DNA from: a virus
Reading direction: 5' to 3' (one strand)
Length of the DNA stretch: 49,617 bases
Virus record (IMG/VR): IMGVR_UViG_3300049846_002600
Span: 1-49,617 of that record
Each line of letters opens with the position of its first letter. Positions within the stretch are counted from its first letter, which is position 1. A program made the position numbers and the translations under genes. A model generated the notes under the pieces. The model was not told the DNA's origin. It saw only the letters and a list, made by a program, of their open reading frames with translations, and searched no databases. Below, one piece after another: positions 7,776-15,634 of the stretch.

Positions 7776-8915
7776 ATGAGTGCCAAAGATTTAGCCCAAT
7801 CCAAAAAATTAGAAAGTCAAGCGGCGCGGGTCGATAAGGCGATCGCCCGTAACACTGAACAGCAGACAGAATTAGCGCCGACTATTTTTGAGGGACATGA
7901 CCCGAATACAGGCACAAGCAAGATCCGCAAAATTGGCGGTAATCCTGTCATTGGCGGCGATCGCATTACGCACGGCACACCACAAGAAGGTGATTTAGTT
8001 TTATCTCGTCCGACTCAGGGAAAAACACGGGTAGACAAAAGATCTCCCCGGCATACTTCCATTGAGTGCGGTGGCACGGGCGCACCTAACCCAAGACTAA
8101 GGGGGACGGGTATCCCTGGTGGGCAGGGTGATGATCCTTTAATAAATGATGTGATAGATAATCCCCCGGCAAAAGTCCCCACTGGAAGATTTAATGAGCG
8201 CTGTGTGGGTTTTGCTTTGGTCTATGAAGAATACACCGGGGCGGTAGATGAGGCAGGAAACTTTACTACCCGCACTGTGACGGTTCCAAACTCACCTCAA
8301 TGTACGTCAAAAGTTAAGCCCTTTTCTCCCCTTAGTCCAAATGATAATGGCTGTTATCGTCCATCGGCAAACGTCAATAATCGCTGCCAATGGTTTGATG
8401 TGGCAACGGAGGCTGATGCGATCGCCGGAACCGGAACGCCAGAGGGAATGATTTATACTGGCTATATTGAGTATCCAGAAGCGTCATTTCGTATCATGGC
8501 TTGCGTGGAAAATGGAGCAGCCCCAGTGGAGGGGATTGGGTGCGGATGGCGACCAGAGAATCAACCGGAACCCCAAGTCCAGACGGGGACAATTATTAGG
8601 CTATTAGTAAGATTCCCGCCTAGCGTCGTTTATCACTGTGGGATTGTTCTCAGGACAAATGTTTCTTTTGTACGGGAGATCAACCCAACTAATCCAGCAT
8701 ACAACGTCGCTTATTATCAACATCCGAGATATCCAAATTTACCTACATCAGGATGTAGTGATCCATTGCCATTTTTTACCTACTTTGGAATTTTTGACAT
8801 AACTACTGAATGGCATATGCTGTTTGATTCTGATCAAGGGCAATTTTCAATACGGGTAGCCAGCAACAATACTTTTCCATTCAATAGCGTAACTTTTGAA
8901 CCTTATTACGATTAG
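7776..8915 (+). CDS. Orphan 379-aa protein, possible virion/tail-tip or host-recognition protein
   Basis: Not recognised. The N-terminal ~40 residues are a charged helix, then a Gly/Pro/Arg-rich segment (~50-130, for example IRKIGGNPVIGGDRITHG) resembling the OB-fold/hub-associated segments of baseplate-type proteins. The C-terminal ~240 residues are beta-rich with at least eight cysteines (for example NNRCQWF and GCGWRPENQ) and many aromatics, as in secreted or virion-exposed domains. It is monocistronic between a terminator and another gene, on the plus strand away from other structural genes. A tail-spike-like or exported role is inferred. Confidence 0.5.
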   Translation: MSAKDLAQSKKLESQAARVDKAIARNTEQQTELAPTIFEGHDPNTGTSKIRKIGGNPVIGGDRITHGTPQEGDLVLSRPTQGKTRVDKRSPRHTSIECGGTGAPNPRLRGTGIPGGQGDDPLINDVIDNPPAKVPTGRFNERCVGFALVYEEYTGAVDEAGNFTTRTVTVPNSPQCTSKVKPFSPLSPNDNGCYRPSANVNNRCQWFDVATEADAIAGTGTPEGMIYTGYIEYPEASFRIMACVENGAAPVEGIGCGWRPENQPEPQVQTGTIIRLLVRFPPSVVYHCGIVLRTNVSFVREINPTNPAYNVAYYQHPRYPNLPTSGCSDPLPFFTYFGIFDITTEWHMLFDSDQGQFSIRVASNNTFPFNSVTFEPYYD

Positions 8916-8971
8916 CGACATGATTTTGCATTGTTTTTCTTTTGATAAAATAGCGAGAAAGGAATCCCGTC

Positions 8972-9301
8972 ATGAGCGAACTTTTAAAGCAATTACGTGA
9001 GCAACAGTTTGAATATTCCCTAGGAAAAATGCCTCGATTGCAGCTTGAGAACTTTGCCGCCGATGTGCGATTACACCGGATGCGACGAGAAACCGAGCTA
9101 GTCTATTTCAACAAAAAAGAGGCAGCACCACCGGGGATGCTTACCTCAAGTCAGATGTTTCAATTTGAGTTATTTACCGCGTCTCTCAGTCAAGTTAAAA
9201 CAGATCAGTTAAGGGCAGATTGCTTAAAGGATTTTCAAAAAGTGACGGAGATTGATCTGGAGATTGGCATCATGATCCTATCCAAACAAGAGCCTCTATA
9301 A
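8972..9301 (+). CDS. Hypothetical protein, 109 aa
   Basis: Helical, soluble, with no recognised family. A good ribosome-binding site (AAGGA) precedes the ATG, and a strong bidirectional terminator follows at 9321-9353. It may share a transcript with the 379-aa gene, although an AT-rich stretch (8926-8951, TTGCAT and TAAAAT, poor spacing) could be a weak promoter. Confidence 0.6.
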   Translation: MSELLKQLREQQFEYSLGKMPRLQLENFAADVRLHRMRRETELVYFNKKEAAPPGMLTSSQMFQFELFTASLSQVKTDQLRADCLKDFQKVTEIDLEIGIMILSKQEPL

Positions 9302-9320
9302 TTCAATCAGATTGCATTGC

Positions 9321-9353
9321 AAAATCCCCGGCGCTGAGATGGTCGGGGATTTT
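9321..9353. terminator. Bidirectional terminator
   Basis: AAAATCCCCG (9321-9330) pairs perfectly with CGGGGATTTT (9344-9353); A/T arms give a T-run on both strands. It separates convergent genes ending at 9301 (plus) and 9352 (minus). Confidence 0.9.
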
Positions 9354-9555
9354 ATTTTGCATGTTGTCTAATGTGCCGTTCTAGCCATTCCGATGCGGAT
9401 AGATCGGCGGCGATCGCCATATCCTCCACAGACTTTTTTACCTCAGGACTTAGCCAATATTTAGCCTGGATCTTAACTCCATCTCTAAACCTTGGGCGAC
9501 CAACGGATCGATTCTTTGGACAGCCTGAAGTACCGCGTTCCAATTCGCTGCACAC
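9352..9555 (-). CDS. Ribbon-helix-helix-like DNA-binding protein, ~67 aa
   Basis: The C-terminal half, GRPRFRDGVKIQAKYWLSPE then VKKSVEDMAIAADLSASEWLERHI, has the pattern of a ribbon-helix-helix or similar small repressor: a short basic strand then two helices. The frame is open up to 9660, but that region is coding in another frame for the HTH-like gene. A GTG at 9555 preceded by GGAAGGA is a likely start; other starts (TTG 9543, ATG 9660) are possible. It overlaps the neighbour's 3' end by about 106 nt, which is unusual. Probably regulates the divergent operon. Confidence 0.55.
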   Translation of the reverse strand: MCSELERGTSGCPKNRSVGRPRFRDGVKIQAKYWLSPEVKKSVEDMAIAADLSASEWLERHIRQHAK

Positions 9556-9710
9556 ATCTTCCTTCCCTGCGTCCACTGCTCCGCCGTCCTGGACGGGATA
9601 GGAACAGGCAGACTGCCCAACGTCTTGATTAGCAGATTGGGCGGGATCGTTCTTAGGCATGAGTTCAAAGCGTCTCTTAGCGTCATATTTCTCTCTATTA
9701 TCAATGACAC
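9450..9710 (-). CDS. Small HTH-like regulator, 86 aa
   Basis: Helical sequence TLRDALNSCLRTIPPNLLIK then TAEQWTQGRKMCAANWNAVLQAV looks like a helix-turn-helix or Cro-like fold in which AEQWTQGRK would be the recognition helix region. An alternative ATG is M9 (9686). Its 5' side faces a palindromic operator region shared with the divergent plus-strand operon, the usual arrangement for an autoregulated phage repressor. Its 3' end is overlapped in another frame by the ribbon-helix-helix-like gene. Confidence 0.6.
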   Translation of the reverse strand: MSLIIERNMTLRDALNSCLRTIPPNLLIKTLGSLPVPIPSRTAEQWTQGRKMCAANWNAVLQAVQRIDPLVAQGLEMELRSRLNIG

Positions 9711-9722
9711 TTTTATTGTATT

Positions 9723-9776
9723 AATTTCCAGTACCGATAATTATACTCTACTAGAGTATTTACAGTACCGGAAATT
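9723..9776. promoter_or_regulatory. Symmetric operator region between divergent genes
   Basis: Nested symmetry: outer arms AATTTCC (9723-9729) and GGAAATT (9770-9776); two direct copies of CAGTACCG (9729-9736 and 9763-9770); and a central perfect palindrome ATACTCTA-C-TAGAGTAT (9743-9759). A possible rightward promoter TTGTAT (9716-9721) with TAATTA (9738-9743) overlaps it. This is a textbook layout for repression by the adjacent regulator(s). Confidence 0.75.
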
Positions 9777-9799
9777 CAAATTACATTGAAGGTGTTCAG

Positions 9800-10192
9800 T
9801 TGAACGTTCACTTGAAAAACGATTTGCGTTCACCAATGCACACATACACATTAAAAAGCTGGTCAGTGGAAGGAGAAAAACGATGGAAGTCTAGCGAAGC
9901 CCGGATCTTGTCCGGCGTTCAGAACCGGGGAACATGGAACGATTACCTTATCTCCATTGGTCTTCCCACCGGGGAAAACAGCCCAGTTCTGACAATGACG
10001 GATCTCATCTGGGTACAAGTGGCGAAACTTTGGATGGGGCAAAATGCCAGAAAGTCCAAAGTCAGCACACATCAAACATTTCGCATTTTGCGATGGCATA
10101 AAGACTGGAAGCTTGACGACTTCCTTGATTACCTAAACACCGACTTGCTAACAATTACTTCAGAATTACAGAGAAAAATTAATCATGGCTAA
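9800..10192 (+). CDS. First gene of the membrane/ATPase operon, 130 aa, unknown
   Basis: TTG is taken as start because GAAGG lies ~7 nt upstream; the first ATG is M13 (9836) and lacks a ribosome-binding site. The protein is soluble with a C-terminal helical region (LDDFLDYLNTDLLTITSELQ). A segment SSEARILSGVQNRGTWNDYL suggests nucleic-acid or partner binding, but no family is recognised. It overlaps the next gene by 8 nt. Confidence 0.6.
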   Translation: MNVHLKNDLRSPMHTYTLKSWSVEGEKRWKSSEARILSGVQNRGTWNDYLISIGLPTGENSPVLTMTDLIWVQVAKLWMGQNARKSKVSTHQTFRILRWHKDWKLDDFLDYLNTDLLTITSELQRKINHG

Positions 10193-10664
10193 AGACTTTA
10201 ACAAAGACATTCAAGACGCGGTTAGCGCAACTGCTGGCAAAGGTTTTGGTGACGTGCCCAAGACTGAAAAGACACAAGAACCCAAACCGCAATCCAGTGC
10301 AATGACCACGGCTACAGATTCACTCCAAGACAAAGCGGCTAAATCTGCTCAACAGTTGGCGCTCGTCGAAACTGAAGCCCAACGCGCATCTATCAACAAA
10401 GGGTTTAAGAACGGGCAACAAGAAGCCATGACTGAAACACTTGCGGAAGGTGCGGGTTACTTAGGGGCAAAAGCACAGCTTAAGGCGATTTCTGTTGAAC
10501 AGCGTATTCGTGGGGTGGAAAAAATTCGCCAGGATGCACAAACTCAATTGGCGGCGGAAGTGGAGGCGCTTCAAATTGATGGCGATGACATTGACCCTTT
10601 GGCTCGACTCTCCGGACTTACCGGGGACAATCACGGGCTATTATTGCCCTCGCCTTTTGCTTAG
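10185..10664 (+). CDS. Ala/Gln-rich helical protein, 159 aa
   Basis: Nearly all helical, rich in A, K, Q and E, with a long amphipathic stretch around residues 40-135 that may form a coiled coil. No signal peptide or membrane segment. Tightly packed in the operon, so it may be a scaffold-like or periplasm-independent soluble partner of the membrane complex. Family unknown. Confidence 0.6.
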   Translation: MAKDFNKDIQDAVSATAGKGFGDVPKTEKTQEPKPQSSAMTTATDSLQDKAAKSAQQLALVETEAQRASINKGFKNGQQEAMTETLAEGAGYLGAKAQLKAISVEQRIRGVEKIRQDAQTQLAAEVEALQIDGDDIDPLARLSGLTGDNHGLLLPSPFA

Positions 10665-10717
10665 AACATCAACAAAATCAAATCGACAAACTCACCGAGG
10701 AAAGGACGGACAAAAGC

Positions 10718-10822
10718 ATGGATTGGATGACTGTTGGAATTGTGGCGATCGCCGTTGGGATTTTAGTCGCGCCCCCCGTGGGGTTGCTGGCAGGGGGGAT
10801 TGTCGCTTGCTTAAACGATTAA
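10718..10822 (+). CDS. 34-aa hydrophobic small membrane protein
   Basis: A very short gene reading MDWMTVGIVAIAVGILV followed by APPVGLLAGGIVACL: a single transmembrane helix with a proline break and glycine-rich second half, and almost no soluble part. GAGGAAAGGA lies 10-15 nt upstream of the ATG. It overlaps the TTG start of the next gene by 16 nt. Size and composition fit a pilin-like subunit, coat protein-like subunit or small membrane adaptor; none can be proven. Confidence 0.45.
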   Translation: MDWMTVGIVAIAVGILVAPPVGLLAGGIVACLND

Positions 10823-11208
10823 GAATCACCCCGGTTCAGTGGGTAGGCGCTGGCATTTTGACTCTCACTTTTTGGGTGGGAGTCCCCCGAATAAATGACG
10901 TAGTGGAAACGTTAGCCAATCAAAAAATAGATAACCTACTCGCGTTCCACACCATTGAAAAGACTGATGAAAATGTCGCCATGACCCGTCGGATCTATCA
11001 GCACTATCAGGACATGGCTAAATACGGTTTTGTAATTGGCAGTGCCGTGACAGGAGTTTCGGCGGTAGCCATGTCCATGGTATTTGGCGATAGATTCTCC
11101 AGTATGACCCTCACTCAAAAACGCCAATTTGCAGAAACCCTATTGGCAGAAATCGAACAAATCGAACTTGAAAAGCAAGTGATGGAGGCACTTAAACTAA
11201 AGCCATGA
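10807..11208 (+). CDS. Two-pass membrane protein, 133 aa
   Basis: The start is TTG 10807 with AGGGGGG about 9 nt upstream; open sequence further upstream overlaps other genes and reads as non-protein-like. Transmembrane helices at ~10-26 (VQWVGAGILTLTFWVGV) and ~73-94 (YGFVIGSAVTGVSAVAMSMVFG), then a charged coiled-coil-like tail ending in LLAEIEQIELEKQVMEALKL. It overlaps the next gene by 4 nt (ATGATGA). Probably an inner-membrane component of the operon's complex. Confidence 0.6.
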   Translation: MLKRLRITPVQWVGAGILTLTFWVGVPRINDVVETLANQKIDNLLAFHTIEKTDENVAMTRRIYQHYQDMAKYGFVIGSAVTGVSAVAMSMVFGDRFSSMTLTQKRQFAETLLAEIEQIELEKQVMEALKLKP

Positions 11209-11948
11209 TGACACCCATTGAAGGATACACGCCCGATATTGACGATACGGACGAACCGACAACCAAAAAAGTCAGCACTGGATTCTCCCTTGAGAATTTC
11301 AGCACACGCCAAAAAGTAGGCGCTGGGCTTGTCGGGATTGGGATTATTTGGTGGTTGGCAACGGGTAGCGGCGGCGGTCAAGTCACAGGCGTAACCAATG
11401 CCTTCAATCCGAAGTTGTCGGAACAGGCGATCGCCCAAAGCGAAGACCCTAACCAAGCATCGTTTTACCTCAAAGCGGCGCAACTTCAATCAGGATTAAT
11501 TCAGGCACAAGCCGAACAGTTTTTGGGGTTTGCGGTTCAATATCAAAACACTCCAAATCATTACTGCAATGGCAAGGTGTTATCTACTTGCCTCCGTTCT
11601 TTTCAGCAAGCCCGTGAATCCGAAATGATGGCGTTGTACTTGGATGAGTCGAGCTTGGGAACCAAGGATCTTTACTCTCGCGTAGGCACTCTCAACTTTG
11701 AGATTCTGTCTATCGAGGTGGCGATCGCCCAACTCGACAAACAACCCGACGCAGCAACGCAATCATTCTTGAATACGGTGATTCAGTTCCCTGAAATCAA
11801 AACCCCACAAGTTGCCAGCTATATTGAGGCAGCAAAAGCCCATCGTCATCAGCAACAAATGATGGAAGCAACCGAGAGGGAAAAACTTTCTAGCCAAGCT
11901 TCCACACAAAAAACAGATGAATGCACACCGGGGGAGCCATGTTTTTAA
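11205..11948 (+). CDS. Single-pass membrane protein with tetratrico-like helical domain, 247 aa
   Basis: An acidic N-terminal cytoplasmic segment (1-35), one membrane helix (VGAGLVGIGIIWWLATG, ~38-54), and a ~190-residue helical domain, probably periplasmic, with regularly spaced Ala/Gln helices and two cysteines (HYCNGKVLSTC) that could form a disulphide. This topology resembles bitopic scaffold proteins of secretion or conjugation channels. No family recognised. Confidence 0.6.
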   Translation: MMTPIEGYTPDIDDTDEPTTKKVSTGFSLENFSTRQKVGAGLVGIGIIWWLATGSGGGQVTGVTNAFNPKLSEQAIAQSEDPNQASFYLKAAQLQSGLIQAQAEQFLGFAVQYQNTPNHYCNGKVLSTCLRSFQQARESEMMALYLDESSLGTKDLYSRVGTLNFEILSIEVAIAQLDKQPDAATQSFLNTVIQFPEIKTPQVASYIEAAKAHRHQQQMMEATEREKLSSQASTQKTDECTPGEPCF

Positions 11949-13063
11949 GCAAAAATCTTCTCCCTAATGCTTTAACTGTTGTTGGTGTCCTGCTCCTAAT
12001 TAATGAAATTCAATCGGCTCAATTAATCAAAGTTGCAGAGGCGCGGGTAAACTCATCCACCGGACAAGTGGGCATTGCAGAACAAAAGCGCGGCGGGAAT
12101 CCCATTAATATGATCGGTGCTTTAGGTGCGATTTATTTGGGATTCACTAACCGAGGCGAGGATGTAGAACTTACTGTTGACTCCCCTTTACCATCAGTGG
12201 AAGTGGAGTCAACCCCGGATATCGCCGCGCCCATCTATCAACCTATCCCGATGACAAAAATCAAGGCGAAAAAATCAGTTGACCTAATTCAGCAGATTGT
12301 TAATTATGACCGCTCGATTTTAATGTCCGCTGTGACGGGATGCGGGAAAACTACTCTGCTCCGAGCTTGCCTAACTACCATCTGGGAACAGTCGGGAAAG
12401 ACGGCGGCGTTTGTGGTGATTGACCCCAAACACTCAACCTACGGGATTGAAAAAACCAACCCCATCAAAGAAGGATTACCCATTGTTAGTCACCCTAGCA
12501 CCGCCGAAGATTGCACGATGATTCTGCTGTTGGTGGAATGGTTACTCGATAAATTTTTGGTCGGACGGCAAAAGGATCGTCAACGGGCGGAACAGTCCAA
12601 CAAGGAATACAACCCCGCGCCGCTTTATATTGTGTTCGATGAATGGGTGGCACTCCAAACCAAAATGAAATCCCGACTATCCAAACAAGACTATGACAAG
12701 TTCAATAACATGGTTCAGGAACTCATTGTCATGGGACGCGAAGATCGGGTGAGGGTGTGGTTAGTTGGTCAATCCCATCAATGCGGACAGATTGGCTTAT
12801 CTGGTTCTATCCGTGACAACCTTGGACTGATTGGATTAGCCGCACCAAACGATTGCACTTCTATCGATGCTATGGCAGCGGATAGCTACTTATTCAAGAA
12901 TGCAGTGGATAGAGAATCTATCGCAAATGCCGCCGCTAAATTACGGGGCACTCGTTTTTACTTATCAACATTGGGTGTATCACCTGTCATCAATCAAACT
13001 CCAAACATCACCAAAAAATTAACCGCTACTGACCCTTGGGAGAATACCGAAAATGCAGTTTAA
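11939..13063 (+). CDS. FtsK/HerA-superfamily ATPase with N-terminal membrane segments, ~374 aa
   Basis: ATG 11939 is chosen because GGGGGAG lies 2-3 nt before it; an in-frame ATG at 11921 is less well placed. Two hydrophobic segments (~11-22 and ~55-70) precede the ATPase core. Walker A is SAVTGCGKTTLL (~130-141), Walker B LYIVFDEW (~229-236), and VWLVGQSHQ (~273-281) fits the conserved Gln-bearing strand of FtsK/HerA/VirD4-type motors. These motors pump DNA through membranes or into capsids. The membrane anchor plus neighbouring membrane proteins and hydrolases suggest a translocation or coupling ATPase. It is too short for true FtsK and has no gamma domain. Confidence 0.75.
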   Translation: MFLSKNLLPNALTVVGVLLLINEIQSAQLIKVAEARVNSSTGQVGIAEQKRGGNPINMIGALGAIYLGFTNRGEDVELTVDSPLPSVEVESTPDIAAPIYQPIPMTKIKAKKSVDLIQQIVNYDRSILMSAVTGCGKTTLLRACLTTIWEQSGKTAAFVVIDPKHSTYGIEKTNPIKEGLPIVSHPSTAEDCTMILLLVEWLLDKFLVGRQKDRQRAEQSNKEYNPAPLYIVFDEWVALQTKMKSRLSKQDYDKFNNMVQELIVMGREDRVRVWLVGQSHQCGQIGLSGSIRDNLGLIGLAAPNDCTSIDAMAADSYLFKNAVDRESIANAAAKLRGTRFYLSTLGVSPVINQTPNITKKLTATDPWENTENAV

Positions 13064-13298
13064 CTTTGACCTCAAAAATACGATTTACACCATCGGCATT
13101 TTAAGCCTAGTCAGCATTATTTTGATGCACATTGCAGGATACAGAAATAGCCAACTAGGAATATTTCATGAGGCAATTGATTTTGTTGCTAATACGGCGG
13201 CGGGATTCATTACCCAGGAAAAAGAAATTGACATGGGGCAGTGGGAAAAAATTACGCCCGATGATGCCACTGGTGGCACAGACCAAGAGGGACAATGA
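13053..13298 (+). CDS. Single-pass membrane protein, 81 aa
   Basis: One N-terminal membrane helix (TIYTIGILSLVSIILMHIAG, ~10-29) followed by a ~50-residue acidic tail. Overlaps the ATPase gene and the next gene, so it is part of one translational unit. Function unknown; probably an accessory subunit. Confidence 0.6.
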   Translation: MQFNFDLKNTIYTIGILSLVSIILMHIAGYRNSQLGIFHEAIDFVANTAAGFITQEKEIDMGQWEKITPDDATGGTDQEGQ

Positions 13299-13711
13299 AG
13301 CCCTATGAATCGCTGGCAATTATTGGGGTGAATAGCTTACTGTTTGCCTCAATCGTTACCGCCCACCAACCCCGACAAATTAATACAGATATTTTTGGTC
13401 AGACGTGGGGGTCAGTCGAGTGGGGATGGGCAAGGCTTGACGGGGCGATCGCCGCCGCTAACGACAAAGCAAAAGCACGGTTAAATCAAATTGAAAAAGA
13501 AACCCCGGTTGCCCAAGTTTGTTCCCCAGAATTTGAACCCATCGCATTAAGTGACGCGACAAGTTTGCCCGAACCCCGAACAATAGAAAAAGTCATCAAA
13601 GAATTAGGGCAACCATGCCTTTCTGATGGAGAGAAAATTTATTATGCAACCGATACAGGACAATCAATCTTTTTCGACAAATCGACAGGCAAAGGCGGCT
13701 TTCAAGAATAG
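13295..13711 (+). CDS. Exported or membrane-anchored protein, 138 aa
   Basis: An N-terminal hydrophobic segment (SLAIIGVNSLLFASIVTA) looks like a signal anchor. The mature part carries two Cys and a C-terminal beta-rich segment (DGEKIYYATDTGQSIFFD) reminiscent of small periplasmic BamE/SmpA-like folds, which is only an impression. It overlaps the M23 peptidase gene by 68 nt. Confidence 0.55.
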   Translation: MKPYESLAIIGVNSLLFASIVTAHQPRQINTDIFGQTWGSVEWGWARLDGAIAAANDKAKARLNQIEKETPVAQVCSPEFEPIALSDATSLPEPRTIEKVIKELGQPCLSDGEKIYYATDTGQSIFFDKSTGKGGFQE

Positions 13712-14501
13712 CTCTGCCCTCGTACATCAACCTGGACAGCCGGGGATTTTGCAGGAACCTGAATTTGTTAGACAAGCGCCGCCGCCAATTAATATTCCTC
13801 AAATTCCACAAATCAAAATATCCCTAATTGACGCTGAAAGTTTATTGGGAACCGTGGCGATCCTTTCAACTTTAGCAGTGCCTATTGTATGGGGAATAAC
13901 ACCTATTAATAATTTGGCTAGGGGATTTTTCAAGGTAACTGAAACCGCCGCCCGATATACTCAGGAAACATTCGGCAACCTTGGATTCACGCCTAAGCCA
14001 GGGGACAAAATTAATGGCTACACCGTAACGTCTGGTTATGGCGATCGCCCTGCCCCTTGTGCGGGCTGTTCAACTTTTCACCCAGCAATTGATATTGGCA
14101 CACCCATCGGAACCCCTGTATATATTCCAGCCCGTCCTCAGAATGATTTTGCCAAGGACAAAGGCGAGACAGTTTTAATCCAGTGCCGTCAACCAAATCA
14201 AACAGGCGGCGGCGGGTTAGTGGCTGAAATCCTGCTACCAGAACGGGGCATCATTTACCAAGCTTTGCACCTCTCAAAATGCTCCGATAAACTCATGGGC
14301 GGTGGTCATCAGTTTGGGGAAAGTGGAAATTCTGGCGTAGGCACAGGTGCTCACCTCGACTTAAGAAAGGCGACTACTACCGCCAAAAACTTTAGTGAGT
14401 TAAGCCGCCCATTAAATCATGAGCCGATTACCACCTATGAAGCATGGTGGTTTTTAACTGGCGTAGCTCCTAAACCCGATGCACCGAAGGAGGCAAAATA
14501 A
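13644..14501 (+). CDS. Membrane-anchored M23-family peptidase, 285 aa
   Basis: ATG 13644 is preferred over 13626 because GGAGAG precedes it at good spacing. A Pro-rich cytoplasmic N-terminus, one membrane helix (~68-86), then an M23 (LytM-like) domain: zinc-binding TFHPAID (His ~146, Asp ~150), catalytic-type LHLSK (His ~209) and GTGAHLDLR (~234-241). In most M23 enzymes the last motif is H-x-H; here it is H-L-D, so the third zinc ligand is replaced by Asp and activity may be altered or lost. It should cleave peptidoglycan cross-bridges, opening a path through the wall. Confidence 0.8.
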   Translation: MQPIQDNQSFSTNRQAKAAFKNSSALVHQPGQPGILQEPEFVRQAPPPINIPQIPQIKISLIDAESLLGTVAILSTLAVPIVWGITPINNLARGFFKVTETAARYTQETFGNLGFTPKPGDKINGYTVTSGYGDRPAPCAGCSTFHPAIDIGTPIGTPVYIPARPQNDFAKDKGETVLIQCRQPNQTGGGGLVAEILLPERGIIYQALHLSKCSDKLMGGGHQFGESGNSGVGTGAHLDLRKATTTAKNFSELSRPLNHEPITTYEAWWFLTGVAPKPDAPKEAK

Positions 14502-14502
14502 T

Positions 14503-15045
14503 ATGTGGCAAGCATCTATTTCTGTGTGGGTATTAGTTTTATTTTTCTCGACTTACACCACTGGCAACGCAGAATATTCGCAACCAATATCAACTTCCTC
14601 ATCTGCCGAAACCACAACACAATTTATTGCAAAGCTAGAGGGATTTTCTCCTACTGCATATTGGGACGTAAATGCCTATCGGATCGGATATGGATCGGAC
14701 ACTATCACCTATCCCGATGGCAGGATCGAAAAAGTCACCAAGGATAGCACTGTTACCAAGGAATTAGCCGCGCTCGATCTATCGCGTCGAGCAAAAGAAT
14801 TTGAGTCTGTAGCAGATAAGCAGATCGGGGATATTGACGCATTACCAGAGTCTGCACAAGTGGCATTAACATCTGTCGCCTACAACTATGGCAGTCTTCC
14901 TAAATCAGTGGTAGAAGCCGCAAAAACTCAAGATCCTAACTTAATCGCTAATGCCATTGAGTCATTGCACACTCAAGATAATGGCATTAATGCCCATCGC
15001 AGAAAAGCGGAGGCGAATTTCATTCGGGGGATAACAGATGAATGA
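14503..15045 (+). CDS. Secreted GH24-type lysozyme, 180 aa
   Basis: The ATG at 14503 has GAAGGAGG upstream and starts a typical signal peptide (ISVWVLVLFFSTYTTGNA). The enzyme domain begins at ~38: catalytic Glu in AKLEGFS (~46), Asp in AYWDVN (~55) and the YRIGYGS block (~59-65). In T4 lysozyme the equivalent of Arg60 is the catalytic Thr26, so this is a variant active site. It hydrolyses the glycan chain of peptidoglycan. Being exported through Sec, it does not need a classical holin. Coupled to M23 peptidase upstream. Confidence 0.85.
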   Translation: MWQASISVWVLVLFFSTYTTGNAEYSQPISTSSSAETTTQFIAKLEGFSPTAYWDVNAYRIGYGSDTITYPDGRIEKVTKDSTVTKELAALDLSRRAKEFESVADKQIGDIDALPESAQVALTSVAYNYGSLPKSVVEAAKTQDPNLIANAIESLHTQDNGINAHRRKAEANFIRGITDE

Positions 15046-15634
15046 CAAAGCAAAAACCGGAATCCCTGGCAAGTGGACTGATGACGAGATTGACTTATTG
15101 ATTGAAGTCCTAGAAAAATCAAACGGTGCTAACTTCAATGAAGTCTATGACAAAGAGCGCAAAAAATACGGGTTCCCTGCTCGGTCAAAAACAGCCATCC
15201 GGAAGAAACGAACAAAGCTTAAACGCAGGGCTTATCCCATCACAGATAATTTCACCATGGCATCCCTTGCCGATTATTTAGGACTACCAAGACACGCCCC
15301 CTGGCAATGGCAAAGACATGGGTTAAAAACAAAGAAAGTCGGGCGGTTTAAAATCATTACTCGAAAGAATTTAAGGCTATTTGCCCATGAGCATCCCTTC
15401 TGTTTTAAGAGAGTTGAGATTGATATTCTGGAAGATATTTTTGATGATGAATTAATCGAAAAAATTCAACAGTCTCACCGCGCTTATGCCCCTGTGCAAG
15501 TAAAGTGGAACCCACCTGATGGGAAGTCTCAAGTATTCTCATCCTTAAGAAAAGCCGCGAAAGAAACGCATTACGCCATCGGGACTGTCGGATGGCACAT
15601 AAAAAACAACACCGGATTATTTGAAAAAATATGA
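15038..15634 (+). CDS. SANT/Myb-like DNA-binding protein, 198 aa
   Basis: The N-terminal region GKWTDDEIDLLIEVLEKS (about 11-28) followed by SKTAIRKKRTKL matches a SANT/Myb-like trihelical domain; a second HTH-like segment is TMASLADYLGLPRHAPWQWQ. The C-terminal FSSLRKAAKETHYAIGTVGWHIK (~169-191) resembles NUMOD1-type DNA-recognition repeats of homing endonucleases, but there is no nuclease motif. Probably a transcription factor or DNA-targeting protein linked to the RusA-like resolvase, whose gene it overlaps by 4 nt. Confidence 0.65.
   Translation: MNDKAKTGIPGKWTDDEIDLLIEVLEKSNGANFNEVYDKERKKYGFPARSKTAIRKKRTKLKRRAYPITDNFTMASLADYLGLPRHAPWQWQRHGLKTKKVGRFKIITRKNLRLFAHEHPFCFKRVEIDILEDIFDDELIEKIQQSHRAYAPVQVKWNPPDGKSQVFSSLRKAAKETHYAIGTVGWHIKNNTGLFEKI

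Noticed and set aside
10495-10806. Long upstream extension of the 133-aa membrane protein
   Set aside because: This part overlaps two other genes, is Arg/Trp/Cys-rich and lacks protein-like features; the TTG at 10807 with a strong ribosome-binding site is preferred.
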